The notes under the pieces are model-generated. The model made no database searches and was not told where the DNA came from. It saw nothing but the letters and a program-made list of their open reading frames with translations. Below, piece by piece: positions 1-8,922 of a stretch of DNA of 26,578 nt. This stretch comes from JBNKFQ01 sp050289385. GTDB taxonomy: Bacteria; Pseudomonadota; Gammaproteobacteria; Pseudomonadales; Porticoccaceae. The stretch is taken from NCBI GenBank assembly GCA_050289385.1, contig JBNKFQ010000095.1, forward strand, positions 1-26,578, read 5' to 3'. A program made the translations under genes and the position numbers. Positions within the stretch are counted from its first letter, which is position 1. Each line of letters begins with the position of its first letter.

Positions 1-866
1 CCCGGCAACGCCTGGTTGCCCTGCTACCGCTTGACCGCCCCATTAATCCGTTCACAAACTGGCTGCGCGAGCTGTCTGGCGCTCCCAAAGTCGCCCTGGC
101 ACTGTCCCTGTTGCTGGTTATCGCCCTGCCCCTGGTATTATGGTTCGATACGCCTCCTCCGGTAGCTGGCATGCAGTACACAACAAAGGTAGGCGAGACA
201 CGTGATCTCAATTTGCAAGATGGGTCTGTTGTAACCCTTGGCGCCCACTCCACCCTGTCTATCCAGTTCAATGAAAGCCGGCGTCGGGCAGTCCTGATCA
301 AAGGAGAAGCCTTTTTTAATGTTGCCGACAATCCGGAACAACCGTTTGTGGTGCAAGTGGACAATCTGGAAGTCAGGGTGCTTGGCACCCAATTCAATGT
401 GCGCACCAGCGCGCAACAGGTAGCGGTGGCCGTAACGGAAGGCAGCGTCGACCTGGTCGACCCGCACCCTCTGCCAATACTCAACAAAATACCGGGTATT
501 AACCAACTTGAAAACCTGGTCAACATTAACGATCAGCGTTATCGGCTCAATGCTGGCCAACGGGTAATCGCCCTGCGTAAAGGTAAGGTTCTGCCGGTGC
601 AGCCTATCGGAGAACACTCTCCGGGAGCGTGGCGATATGGACAATTAATCTATGACAAAGCCACTCTGCGCGAAGTGGTGGCCGATGCCAATCGTTACCT
701 GGGTGAACAGGTAGTTATTGTCGACAGCCGACTGGGCAACTTGCCGGTTACCGCTTCATTTGGAACCGACCAGATTGATCAAATGCTCGACGGCTTGACC
801 AAATTGCTGCCTATCAGTATCGACCGGACTATTCCGGGCACGATTCGCATCAGACAAAAGATGTAA
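1..866 (+). CDS. FecR-family anti-sigma/transmembrane regulator (5' end outside window)
   Basis: This is a regulator of the FecR type, an inner-membrane protein that relays a signal from a TonB-dependent receptor to an ECF sigma factor. The reading frame is already open at position 3 with no stop upstream, so the gene starts outside the window; 287 residues are visible. A hydrophobic segment (codons around 90-145, VALALSLLLVIALPLVLW) separates a cytoplasmic part from a periplasmic FecR domain. That domain carries the usual pattern of DGSVVTLG, then RRAVLIKGEAFFNV, then VRVLGTQFNVR. The C-terminal part (WRYGQLIYDKATLREVV onward) resembles the STN-like/DUF4974 tail that contacts the receptor. 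The receptor gene follows 116 bp downstream on the same strand, which fits a fecIR-receptor cassette. The sigma gene, if present, must lie to the left of the window. An in-frame TTG at 111 is not the real start because it would remove half of the membrane segment. Confidence 0.9.
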   Translation, partial: RQRLVALLPLDRPINPFTNWLRELSGAPKVALALSLLLVIALPLVLWFDTPPPVAGMQYTTKVGETRDLNLQDGSVVTLGAHSTLSIQFNESRRRAVLIKGEAFFNVADNPEQPFVVQVDNLEVRVLGTQFNVRTSAQQVAVAVTEGSVDLVDPHPLPILNKIPGINQLENLVNINDQRYRLNAGQRVIALRKGKVLPVQPIGEHSPGAWRYGQLIYDKATLREVVADANRYLGEQVVIVDSRLGNLPVTASFGTDQIDQMLDGLTKLLPISIDRTIPGTIRIRQKM

Positions 867-982
867 CAAGGTTTTTGTCCATTAAATTCTTCCTCATCGT
901 CATTGCAACAAGGAGGGAAAATTCACATCTGGTGAACCCTGAATATCAAAACTACAATCACCTTAATTGCGAGGAATGAATA

Positions 983-3403
983 ATGAGTTTAAAGCAACTT
1001 CGCAGCGCGGTATCGGCATTTGCTCTCGCTGTCTTCCTGAGTGCGGGAGGGGTGCACTCTGCGCCAACTGACAAAATGCGCTTTGACATACCGTCACAAC
1101 CACTAAAAAAAGCACTTTTCGATTTTTCCGAACAGACTCATATCGTAGTGCTTCTTTCAGAGACAGAAATTGACGATCTGGAATCCAACTCTCTGTCTGG
1201 CTCTTACTCTCCAGAAGAGGCGCTTCATGCTCTACTCAGGAACAGGGGTGTTACATATGAATATAATTCTGCGGACAGTACGTTGACAATCAATGGTAAA
1301 ACGTCGAGTGTAGAAAATTCAACAAATGATGCCTCACCTCATAACTCCGATAACAAAGGAGCATCACGTAGAAAAAGAGACTTGGAGGTAGAAGAGATAA
1401 TAGTCACCGCTCAAAAAAGAGAGCAAAGTTTAATGGATGTCCCAATGAGCATTGCTGCGATGAGCAATGTAGAGCTTGAGGAGAGGAAAATTTCGAACAT
1501 TGAAGATCTTGGTTTTGCAGTTCCCGGGCTGACCATTAGTGGTGACAACTCCTATAACCGTCGTGTGTCACTACGGGGCATAACCAACAATTCAGGTTCG
1601 TCATCTCTGGTGGGTATTTATCTGGACGAAGCATCGATAACAGGCGGCCACGCCTATCAACAACTCGACGTTCGCATTCACGACCTGGAACGTGTCGAGG
1701 TATTAAGAGGCCCTCAAGGCACATTGTATGGAGAGGGTTCGATGGGTGGCACAATTCGCTTTATTACTAAAGATCCACAACTGGATCGCTTTAGCACAAA
1801 AGCCGATATTTCTGCATCTTTTACTGAAGATGGATCTCCCGGGCAAAAAATCCAGGGCGTTCTCAACGTACCAATAATTGAAGATGTATTTGGCTTGCGT
1901 ATATCCGGTACATTTGAACATAGCGGTGGCTGGATTGACCAGCCTGCCGCCGCGCAACGAGATATCAATGACTACAATCTTTCAAATGTACGAATAAAAA
2001 GTCTGTGGCAAGCCTCTGAAGCCATGCAGATAAAAGCAACCGCCATTATTCATCGTAACGATTTGGGAGCACCCGATGTTGGAGAGGATGAAGACGGGAA
2101 TTTCACTCAAATGTTCGGTCTGCAGGTTACCGGGTCATCAGAAGATGAATATGAACTGTATAATCTGGTTTTTACCTATGATTTTGATTCAATACAGTTT
2201 TTAAGTACCAGCAGTTATATCAATACAGAAAAAAAGGTTATGTGGTATGGCAATCAGGTACAAAATTTGCCACCGCCCTTGCCGCCATTTGATATTTTAA
2301 GTGGTCCTTTGGATACAACTACCGATATTTTTAATCAGGAAGTTCGTCTTAGCAGCACCGATTCTGGCCCCTGGAATTGGACGATAGGAGGAAGCTATCG
2401 AGACACGGCAGCGAATTTTTTACAAGTGGCCTATTTTGGCATTTATGAGCCTGGAGACCCACTCCCTGCGCCACTGACATTTTCTGGTAAAAATACCTAT
2501 GAGACATGGGCTGCATTCGGCGATATCAGTTACGCATTTACTGACCGTTTTGAAGTGGGTATAGGATTACGTTATTTTTCCGACGATCAGGAACAAATAG
2601 ACTTAATATCAAATGTAAGCCAAATACAGTCCTTTAATTCTCTAACCCAGCGTTTTTATTTGAATTACGATTTATCTGAAAATTCCATGGCTTACATCAG
2701 TGTATCCGAGGGTTTTCGCAGTGGCGGATTTAACCAACCGGGACAACCAACTTTTGAACCTGAAAGCCTATGGGTTTACGAAATAGGCACCAAAATGGTA
2801 CTACTGGACGGCTCTCTGGATGCTGAATTCGCGCTTTATTACAGTGATTACCAGGATTATCTGGTCAATGGAATTCCACCTCCTCCTGCATTGCCATTAT
2901 CTCGAATCTCCAATGGTGGTGATGTAGAAATCAAGGGCATTGACTGGAGTTTGAACTGGCATGCAACAGACAGTTTAAGCCTGGAGTTTTCCAGCAATTA
3001 CAATCATTCGGAGTTTACCGAGATTCGTGTTTTAGAGTCGACATCCAGCAATATTCCCGGCGACCGCCTTAGCGAGGCGCCCAAGTACAGTTTTACCTTA
3101 TCTGCAAATTATGATTTTTCCTGGGATAACAAACCAGGTTATCTACGCCTTGATTACAATCAGCGGGGCAGGAGTATATATCGGTCACGGTCTATAGGCC
3201 CGCACTCTTTCAGTTCAAGCGACGTCAATAACTTGCTCAATTTTCGTCTGGGCCTTGATTGGAGTGAAAATCTGTTTTTTGGAATATTTGCACGGAACTT
3301 GCTCAACGACAGAGGGCTGTTAAACGCACGGTCGATATTGGGACAAACTCCCCGCAATCGACCACGTACTTTTGGGCTTGAATTAGGTGTGCAATTTGAC
3401 TGA
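983..3403 (+). CDS. TonB-dependent outer-membrane receptor with N-terminal STN signalling domain
   Basis: An outer-membrane active-transport receptor of 806 residues that also signals across the envelope. Residues 1-27 form a signal peptide. Residues about 32-105 are an STN (secretin/TonB short N-terminal) domain, the periplasmic module that talks to FecR proteins. The TonB box region EEIIVTAQKRE lies at residues 137-147. The plug follows, with the hallmark VEVLRGPQGTLYGEGSMGG, and the rest is a beta-barrel ending in a typical aromatic C-terminus (GLELGVQFD). Two predicted surface loops are proline-rich (NLPPPLPPFD and IPPPPALPLS). The start ATG is preceded by GAGG at suitable distance. The adjacent upstream FecR gene implies regulation by surface signalling. 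The DNA looks more AT-rich than the housekeeping cluster at 20-25 kb. The substrate cannot be told from the sequence; siderophores, sugars or other large ligands are all possible. Confidence 0.93.
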   Translation: MSLKQLRSAVSAFALAVFLSAGGVHSAPTDKMRFDIPSQPLKKALFDFSEQTHIVVLLSETEIDDLESNSLSGSYSPEEALHALLRNRGVTYEYNSADSTLTINGKTSSVENSTNDASPHNSDNKGASRRKRDLEVEEIIVTAQKREQSLMDVPMSIAAMSNVELEERKISNIEDLGFAVPGLTISGDNSYNRRVSLRGITNNSGSSSLVGIYLDEASITGGHAYQQLDVRIHDLERVEVLRGPQGTLYGEGSMGGTIRFITKDPQLDRFSTKADISASFTEDGSPGQKIQGVLNVPIIEDVFGLRISGTFEHSGGWIDQPAAAQRDINDYNLSNVRIKSLWQASEAMQIKATAIIHRNDLGAPDVGEDEDGNFTQMFGLQVTGSSEDEYELYNLVFTYDFDSIQFLSTSSYINTEKKVMWYGNQVQNLPPPLPPFDILSGPLDTTTDIFNQEVRLSSTDSGPWNWTIGGSYRDTAANFLQVAYFGIYEPGDPLPAPLTFSGKNTYETWAAFGDISYAFTDRFEVGIGLRYFSDDQEQIDLISNVSQIQSFNSLTQRFYLNYDLSENSMAYISVSEGFRSGGFNQPGQPTFEPESLWVYEIGTKMVLLDGSLDAEFALYYSDYQDYLVNGIPPPPALPLSRISNGGDVEIKGIDWSLNWHATDSLSLEFSSNYNHSEFTEIRVLESTSSNIPGDRLSEAPKYSFTLSANYDFSWDNKPGYLRLDYNQRGRSIYRSRSIGPHSFSSSDVNNLLNFRLGLDWSENLFFGIFARNLLNDRGLLNARSILGQTPRNRPRTFGLELGVQFD

Positions 3404-3536
3404 TATATATCAATGAAATTTGGAGCATCAACTAAAAGCTGACTATGAAATTATCTTCAAACATCTGAAATTGTCAGTGGTTTTCAGAACCTGGTATTGA
3501 TGCCAATAACCTGTTTAGCATTAGAACCAGCTATAC

Positions 3537-3563
3537 AAAAGGGCCCGCAGTGCGGGCCTTTTT
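3537..3563. terminator. Bidirectional intrinsic terminator
   Basis: A 7-bp perfect GC stem (GGCCCGC at 3542-3548, GCGGGCC at 3552-3558) with an AGT triloop is flanked by AAAA on the left and TTTTT on the right, so it can act on both strands. It sits between the convergent receptor gene (ending 3403) and the DUF4340 gene (ending 3600). Confidence 0.9.
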
Positions 3564-3599
3564 GTGATTAAAATTATCTATAGAAAACCATGTTCAACC

Positions 3600-4565
3600 T
3601 CACTCCTCTGTCGAGGTTTCTTCCAGGTCTTTTTCTTCCGTATCTTCGCTCTCTTTTTCTGAACTGAAACCATCTTCTTTGGCTTCAATAATGGTCTTGG
3701 CCGTATAATCAGCCATTTCAAACAGGTGATCACTGGCAGAGCTTTTTACAAAGCTTTTATCGTCCTTGCGAAAAACCCGGTATTCAACGGACTGTTCGTC
3801 ATCACTGAGTTTTGCAACCAACGCCGGTTCACCGGCCTCAATTGACTTGGCGGTTTCGTCATCCACCAGGCCAGACACATTCAAGCTGGTGAAATTGCCT
3901 ACCCAGCTATCGATAGCGTCACCATCAACTTCGTGCCCTTCCGGCAGTTGCGACAAGGCCCAGCTTTTTTCATCACCACTGCCTTCGCGCGTTGCCTCAA
4001 GCCCCCACACCTGGACTTTTTTGACATCACCGTTAAATTTCAACAGTGATTTATCAATCCAGTCATTGCTGTCGGCAGGCGCTTCGTACAGGGCGAATTC
4101 CACCGCGTAAACCTCGGACTCACCAGGCAATCGCACGTGCACTTTTCGAAATCCCGGCGAGGTGCCAGCCAATAAAGTGCCCAATTCCTTGTCGCCCTGT
4201 TTCAGAGTGATTTTCCGCAGCGCATTATCATCGGCCACTTCAAAGCGCTCGGCGGCGCTGTCGGTAGTGGCCACCGGCCAACCACCTTTCAGCTCTTTCA
4301 AACTGTCCAGCAAGTCGCCAACCTTATCTTGTTGGGCAAGCAAATCGCCGTGCTCAGGCAGTTTCCAGTCCGTTGCATTTTTGGTCAACACGGTGGTTTT
4401 GTCCTTGCCTGCAAGCACAATACCGTCCACTTGTCGAAAATCCACATCCAACAGTGCAGCGGCAGGGGCCGCATTGGTCGAACTGACGTCCTTGAGCCAG
4501 ATACCTGCTATCAGTATTACTTGCACCGCCAGCAGGACAGTCAGCATTTTTATGGTCTTGTTCAT
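3600..4565 (-). CDS. DUF4340 domain-containing protein, third gene of an ABC operon
   Basis: A 321-residue protein with one N-terminal membrane anchor (residues about 7-24, LTVLLAVQVILIAGIWL) and a periplasmic part matching the DUF4340 pattern, with repeated short beta-rich units. One has the family-like stretch WPVATTDSAAERFEV. The C-terminus is a very acidic, low-complexity tail rich in E, D, S and T. DUF4340 proteins are known to be encoded next to GldG-like ABC components; their biochemical role is unknown. The start ATG overlaps the stop of the permease gene in an ATGA junction and has a near-perfect Shine-Dalgarno (AAGGAGGT, 8 nt upstream), so translation is probably coupled. The gene ends before the shared terminator at 3.55 kb, which closes the operon. 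Confidence 0.85.
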   Translation of the reverse strand: MNKTIKMLTVLLAVQVILIAGIWLKDVSSTNAAPAAALLDVDFRQVDGIVLAGKDKTTVLTKNATDWKLPEHGDLLAQQDKVGDLLDSLKELKGGWPVATTDSAAERFEVADDNALRKITLKQGDKELGTLLAGTSPGFRKVHVRLPGESEVYAVEFALYEAPADSNDWIDKSLLKFNGDVKKVQVWGLEATREGSGDEKSWALSQLPEGHEVDGDAIDSWVGNFTSLNVSGLVDDETAKSIEAGEPALVAKLSDDEQSVEYRVFRKDDKSFVKSSASDHLFEMADYTAKTIIEAKEDGFSSEKESEDTEEKDLEETSTEE

Positions 4566-7510
4566 GCTTGAGCACCTCCTTCAGCCAATAGTGCTTCGTA
4601 CCGGGAATGCGCCACCTTGAAACGCCAGCGACGAATCAGATATACCGCCAGCACGGCAAGCAGCGCCAGCCCATAGTTCAGGTATTCCCAAAACAGACGG
4701 GAATCATCAGACAACGGCGGTAAGGTGCGATTGAACTGGGCGCGAGCGCGAATGCTTAACAGCCCCTGGTCTTCCACACTCCATTCGGTAGAGTTGACCA
4801 ACATCTGGGCCGGTGTCACGTACTCGGTACCGTTAATCGAACTGAGCACCCCTAAAACCTGGTCGGCGGCAAAATCATTGGACGATATCACCACCAAGCG
4901 CGCAGACTCTGGCGAATGCTCGATCACACTGCCAATTTTTTCATTGGTTTTTTCAGGTGCTGCAGCTGATTCATCCTCACCACTTCCGGCCTGATCTGGA
5001 TTTGTCGCTTTGGCGTTTTCGCGAGCGGCAGCCACCAGAGGCGACTCTTTGCCGGCAAAGTAAGAGTTGAACTTGCCATGCAGTGCCACCGCCACCAGCG
5101 ACGATTGTTGTTGGTCGGATGGCGTGAACGTACTGTTGCCTTGAGGATCCATCTTCGGACTGATGTCCAGACCATCAGACAACCAGGATTTTTTTGAGCT
5201 GTGTACCAGTTCAACGACTTCGCGCCCGGCATTTTTCTCCGCGTCCACGGTTATTGGTGTCGCCCAGGGAACAGTCAATTGAGGTAACCCGGAGGTAATC
5301 GGATTTTCTTCATTGAGACCGTCGCCGCGCGCGTCAATAAACCAGGGATAATCCAGCAGCACAATTTCCTGCACGGTAAATCCACCCACCTGACGCGGCA
5401 CAGGCACCGGGAAATTGGCGTTCTGCGGATCCATTACCAGGCTCTTTTCCTGCTTGATGCCATGGTGCGCCAACCATTCGCTCAGCCCGGAATTCACCGG
5501 TTGCGCAGACAAACCCTGGCGACTGAGACTGGTTTTTACTGGCGATGTGACCGCAACTACGGCACCACCACGCATCAAAAACTGGTCAACTGCAAACAAT
5601 TGCTGCTCACTGAGATTTTCTGGCGCCAGCAACATCAGCAAATCGATATCTTCAGATAATTTACCGCCGTCAAGAGTCACCGGTTTCACTGTCAGGTTTT
5701 CACTGAGCATACGCCGCACCTGATTAAACTGGTTGTTAGGAGGTGGCGGTGGCATACCTTGCGGTTGTTGATAAGGGTTTGTGGGTTCGGGCGCCATAAA
5801 GCCGACGGTTTTGGTAAAACCGCTGGCAAAACGTTTAAGACCCGCATCCAGTCCACGCTTTAAACCATCTTCAGACAAATCTTCTGGCAATGGCAACTGA
5901 ACTCCGAACTCACCATTTTGCAGCACCATATAAAAATAAAAGGTATTGGTGTCGAACAGGCTGGAAGCCATGGGTTGAAAACCATATTGTTCTGCAATGG
6001 TTTGCGCCACACTGCCATCACCAGCGTCCGGGTCAACAATTTCCACCTTGAGTTTGCCTTTGCTGTCTGCTGCGCTGGCATTCAGCGTTTTTTCCACCAC
6101 GCCTTTAAATTCACGTAACGACTCCGGCAGTTTTTCATCGCCAGATATATAGGCGGTAAAATTTACCGGCTGTTGAATGGTGGCAAACAAATTGCCACCC
6201 GACTGATAGGCGTACAAGACATGCTTGATGGCATTGGTAATGTCGTATTCCGGGTTGCGCAACTGCACATCAACATCGGTTTCACTCTGTTGCTTGATGT
6301 CCATCAGGTCGCGAAAACCGAGTACTTTGTATTCGTCTCCGTACTTGACCAAAATGTCAAAGTAAGAATTAACCACGGCAGACTGATAACGGTCGGCAAC
6401 CTGGAACGGCACCGGTCGAATACCGTACTTGGAACCGGCCTCTTCTTCTGCTTCCGGGTTTTTCACCGGGTCAATAATTTCGACACGAATATTGCCGCGG
6501 CCTTCTACTTCGTACTCGCGTAAAATATCTTGCAGTTGTGGTACCAGCGGCGCCAACAGCGGATGCGTTTTAGCACTGAAATAACCGCGAATTAACAGGG
6601 GTTCCTGCAACTGCGCGAGGTAGCCGCGAGTTGCGTCAGAAATTGAGTACTGGTTTCCTTCTGTTACATCCGCACGCAATGCACCCAACGGCGCAAGCCA
6701 CAAGTTGGCCAGCAAGGCATTGACGACAATTAATGCCGTTGCGAGGCGCCAGCGACGATGATGGCCAACATTGCCGTCGTCTGCCCAGCGCTCTTTTTCC
6801 AGTGAATAGCGATTGAGGGTCAGAAACACCAGCACAATACCCGCGTAATAGTACAGATCGCGCAGATCGATAACACCGCGAGTAATCGATTCAAAACGCG
6901 AACCGGTACTGAGCGAACGCAATACATCGCCCGCCTGGTTACCCACCAGTTCCGTCAACACACCGGCACCCAGCAGATATAACAAACCACACACCAGTGT
7001 GGTCAGCATCAGGCTGACAATCTGGTTGTCACTGCGGGAAGAGACAAACAAGCCCACCGACAGATAAGCGGCCCCCAGTAACAGTGTGGCCAGGTAGGCA
7101 CTCAAAATTGGCCCCCAGTCAACATCGGCAATAATTGAAACCGTGATCGGTAACGGCAGGGTCAGCAACAGGGCAATACCTAATAGCGCCATACAGGCAG
7201 CAAACTTGCCAACCACAAAACGCCAGGGGTTGGCGGGCAGGGTCAGCACATGTTCAAGGGTGCCGCTGCGACGTTCCTCGCTCCACATGCGCATGGTGAG
7301 TGCTGCACTGAGAAAGATCAGCAGTACCGGCATCCACTCGAACATGGGCCGTACGTCGGCGATATTGCGAGCAAAAAATGATTCACCCCAAAAGAAAATA
7401 AACAGGGTAACCGCCACAAAACTGCCCAAAAACAGGTAGGCAATGGGAGAGGCAAAAAACAGGCTAAGTTCCTTGCGGGCAATACGCCGTGTCATTTGAT
7501 CAAGCAGCAT
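4562..7510 (-). CDS. Fused ABC-2-type permease and GldG-like auxiliary protein
   Basis: A 982-residue fusion. The N-terminal about 260 residues are an ABC-2-type permease with roughly six membrane helices and the typical cytoplasmic segment MWSEERRSGTLEHVLTLP. After a further helix comes a large periplasmic GldG-like/ABC_transp_aux region (about residues 280-920), and a final membrane helix near the C-terminus (YGLALLAVLAVYLIRRW). In Bacteroidetes the equivalent parts GldF and GldG are separate proteins required for gliding; proteobacterial fusions are of unknown function. The frame is open to an upstream ATG at 7570, but I choose the ATG at 7510 because GAGGAGG lies 6 nt before it and it overlaps the ATPase stop by only 11 nt. 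A later ATG at 7495 has no comparable signal. A proline-rich linker (QQPQGMPPPPPNNQ) lies in the periplasmic part. Confidence 0.88.
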   Translation of the reverse strand: MLLDQMTRRIARKELSLFFASPIAYLFLGSFVAVTLFIFFWGESFFARNIADVRPMFEWMPVLLIFLSAALTMRMWSEERRSGTLEHVLTLPANPWRFVVGKFAACMALLGIALLLTLPLPITVSIIADVDWGPILSAYLATLLLGAAYLSVGLFVSSRSDNQIVSLMLTTLVCGLLYLLGAGVLTELVGNQAGDVLRSLSTGSRFESITRGVIDLRDLYYYAGIVLVFLTLNRYSLEKERWADDGNVGHHRRWRLATALIVVNALLANLWLAPLGALRADVTEGNQYSISDATRGYLAQLQEPLLIRGYFSAKTHPLLAPLVPQLQDILREYEVEGRGNIRVEIIDPVKNPEAEEEAGSKYGIRPVPFQVADRYQSAVVNSYFDILVKYGDEYKVLGFRDLMDIKQQSETDVDVQLRNPEYDITNAIKHVLYAYQSGGNLFATIQQPVNFTAYISGDEKLPESLREFKGVVEKTLNASAADSKGKLKVEIVDPDAGDGSVAQTIAEQYGFQPMASSLFDTNTFYFYMVLQNGEFGVQLPLPEDLSEDGLKRGLDAGLKRFASGFTKTVGFMAPEPTNPYQQPQGMPPPPPNNQFNQVRRMLSENLTVKPVTLDGGKLSEDIDLLMLLAPENLSEQQLFAVDQFLMRGGAVVAVTSPVKTSLSRQGLSAQPVNSGLSEWLAHHGIKQEKSLVMDPQNANFPVPVPRQVGGFTVQEIVLLDYPWFIDARGDGLNEENPITSGLPQLTVPWATPITVDAEKNAGREVVELVHSSKKSWLSDGLDISPKMDPQGNSTFTPSDQQQSSLVAVALHGKFNSYFAGKESPLVAAARENAKATNPDQAGSGEDESAAAPEKTNEKIGSVIEHSPESARLVVISSNDFAADQVLGVLSSINGTEYVTPAQMLVNSTEWSVEDQGLLSIRARAQFNRTLPPLSDDSRLFWEYLNYGLALLAVLAVYLIRRWRFKVAHSRYEALLAEGGAQA

Positions 7511-8465
7511 CTTGCGCCTCCTCTTTACCGGATTGGGTATGACCAGGTGTCCTGGCGTCACTGATTTCACGGAATACGGTTTCCAGATCGCGTTGCAGAG
7601 TGGTCAAACCAAACAGTTTGGAACCATTGCTGTGGATCTTGCTGGCCAGTTCTGCACACAGACCTTGCACATCGTCTCCCTCAACCAGTGGCAGATGGTA
7701 ACGATTGCTGTTGTTTTCACTGGCAACAAGCTCAGCTTTTTTACCCGCCAGCAAGCTCTGCACAACGTCGGGGCCTGCATCGGTATCCAGTTGCAAAGTG
7801 TCGCTGCGCCGCAATTGCGCCAGCGACTCATCCACGGCCAGAGCGCCGCCATGCAGAATCAATACTCGATCACACAATGCATCTACTTCTTGCATGATAT
7901 GAGTCGACAAAATAACTGTGGCATGTTTTGCCAGATTGAGGATCAAACGCCGCATTTGCTGCGTTTGATGAGGGTCGAGACCGTTGGTGGGCTCATCGAG
8001 AATGAGTAATTTGGGGTCATGCAGCAACGCCTGGGCTACGCCAACTCTCTGCTTGTAACCTCGCGACAGTGTAGACACCGGTTGCATGGCTTTTTCGCCC
8101 AACTCGGTTCGGGCAATAGCATCACGTACAGCACTGTCCTTATCGCTACCCGACAGACCGCGCATTTCGGCGCTGTAATCCAGGTAATCTATAACCGTCA
8201 TCTCTGGATACACCGGCAAATTTTCCGGCAGGTAACCGATCAGCTGTTGAGCCTGATCTGCCTGTTCTTCAATATCGTACTGGTCAATATGAATACGTCC
8301 GGCACTCGGCTCCAGAAAACCGGTCAACATTTTCATAATTGTTGTTTTGCCAGCACCGTTATGGCCCAGCAGACCAACGATTTCACCTTGCCCGATTTTG
8401 AAAGAGACGTTACCGACCGCGACAAAATCGTCGTAGCGACGACTAACGTTTTCGACAGTAACCAC
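7500..8465 (-). CDS. ABC transporter ATP-binding protein (GldA/CcmA-like)
   Basis: The 321-residue ATPase subunit of the ABC-2-type system encoded by this operon. Motifs are complete: Walker A GHNGAGKT (residues 34-41), a Q-loop region near LPENLPVYPEM, signature LSRGYKQR (133-140, a common variant of LSGGQ in this subfamily), Walker B LLILDEP (153-159), and the H-switch at H189 (STHIM). The C-terminal about 100 residues are a variable extension. It powers the fused permease encoded just downstream. The start is a GTG preceded by AAGGAG at 6 nt spacing. It is the first gene of the operon, with a 457-bp non-coding region upstream. The exported substrate is unknown. Confidence 0.93.
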   Translation of the reverse strand: MVTVENVSRRYDDFVAVGNVSFKIGQGEIVGLLGHNGAGKTTIMKMLTGFLEPSAGRIHIDQYDIEEQADQAQQLIGYLPENLPVYPEMTVIDYLDYSAEMRGLSGSDKDSAVRDAIARTELGEKAMQPVSTLSRGYKQRVGVAQALLHDPKLLILDEPTNGLDPHQTQQMRRLILNLAKHATVILSTHIMQEVDALCDRVLILHGGALAVDESLAQLRRSDTLQLDTDAGPDVVQSLLAGKKAELVASENNSNRYHLPLVEGDDVQGLCAELASKIHSNGSKLFGLTTLQRDLETVFREISDARTPGHTQSGKEEAQDAA

Positions 8466-8922
8466 TATTGGCTCCTTTACGCATTTTCAAGTTGGATGAA
8501 TATTTTTTTATTCCACCTTATCGATCTGCTGAGGGTTTGAAGTGAACATACTCACCACAAGGGCTGACCACGGCCTGTTTACACTGTACACCGCAGCTGA
8601 TAGCTGGAACGTCCAAAAAATGAAATCACGTCCAATACCAGATACGTTGTTGGTACCGCTCAATTGGTAATTTTTTTGGGTTAAACAGGAATAGTGCGAG
8701 ATTCACTCGTCGGGGTCTGCTCTCGCCTGTTGAATCAGCCCCCAAGTGTTTACCCTCAAACTGTCACTCGAATACAGGAACTTCCTCAAGTGCCAGCCGC
8801 CGCAGATCCTACACCGATTCAGACCAGATTTTCAATTTTTCCGGTCTGATCGGCATTGTAAGACCACAAAGAGCGGCATGAGTTCTTGGATCTGTTATCG
8901 GCGAAACAGGGGCTTTACGGAT
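8466..8922. other. 457-bp intergenic region upstream of the ABC operon
   Basis: No convincing gene was found on either strand. It must hold the promoter of the leftward ABC operon and the 3' end of the leftward DUF1592/COG4315 block. I see no hairpin with a T-tract to end that block. It contains the inverted repeat at 8814-8853 and a short direct repeat ACGTCCAA (8609-8616 and 8628-8635, 19 bp apart). A possible leftward sigma-70 promoter (TTCACT, 18 bp, GATAAG) is too weak to call. Confidence 0.6.
8814..8853. repeat. Inverted repeat, 11-bp stem with one bulge
   Basis: The left arm CCGA-T-TCAGACC (8814-8825) pairs with GGTCTGA-TCGG (8843-8853). All 11 pairs match with a single unpaired T (8818) and a 17-nt AT-rich loop. 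It lies 70 bp past the stop of the COG4315 gene. Neither side has a terminal T-tract, so it is not a standard intrinsic terminator; it could be an RNA 3'-end stabiliser or a protein-binding site. Confidence 0.7.

Noticed and set aside
867..982. AAGGAGGG (909-916) as a ribosome-binding site for a small gene
   Set aside because: The only start-like codon nearby leads to a stop within five codons.
7511..7570. Longer start of the fused permease at 7570
   Set aside because: The ATG at 7510 has GAGGAGG at ideal distance and the usual short overlap. The extra 20 residues are not hydrophobic or conserved-looking.
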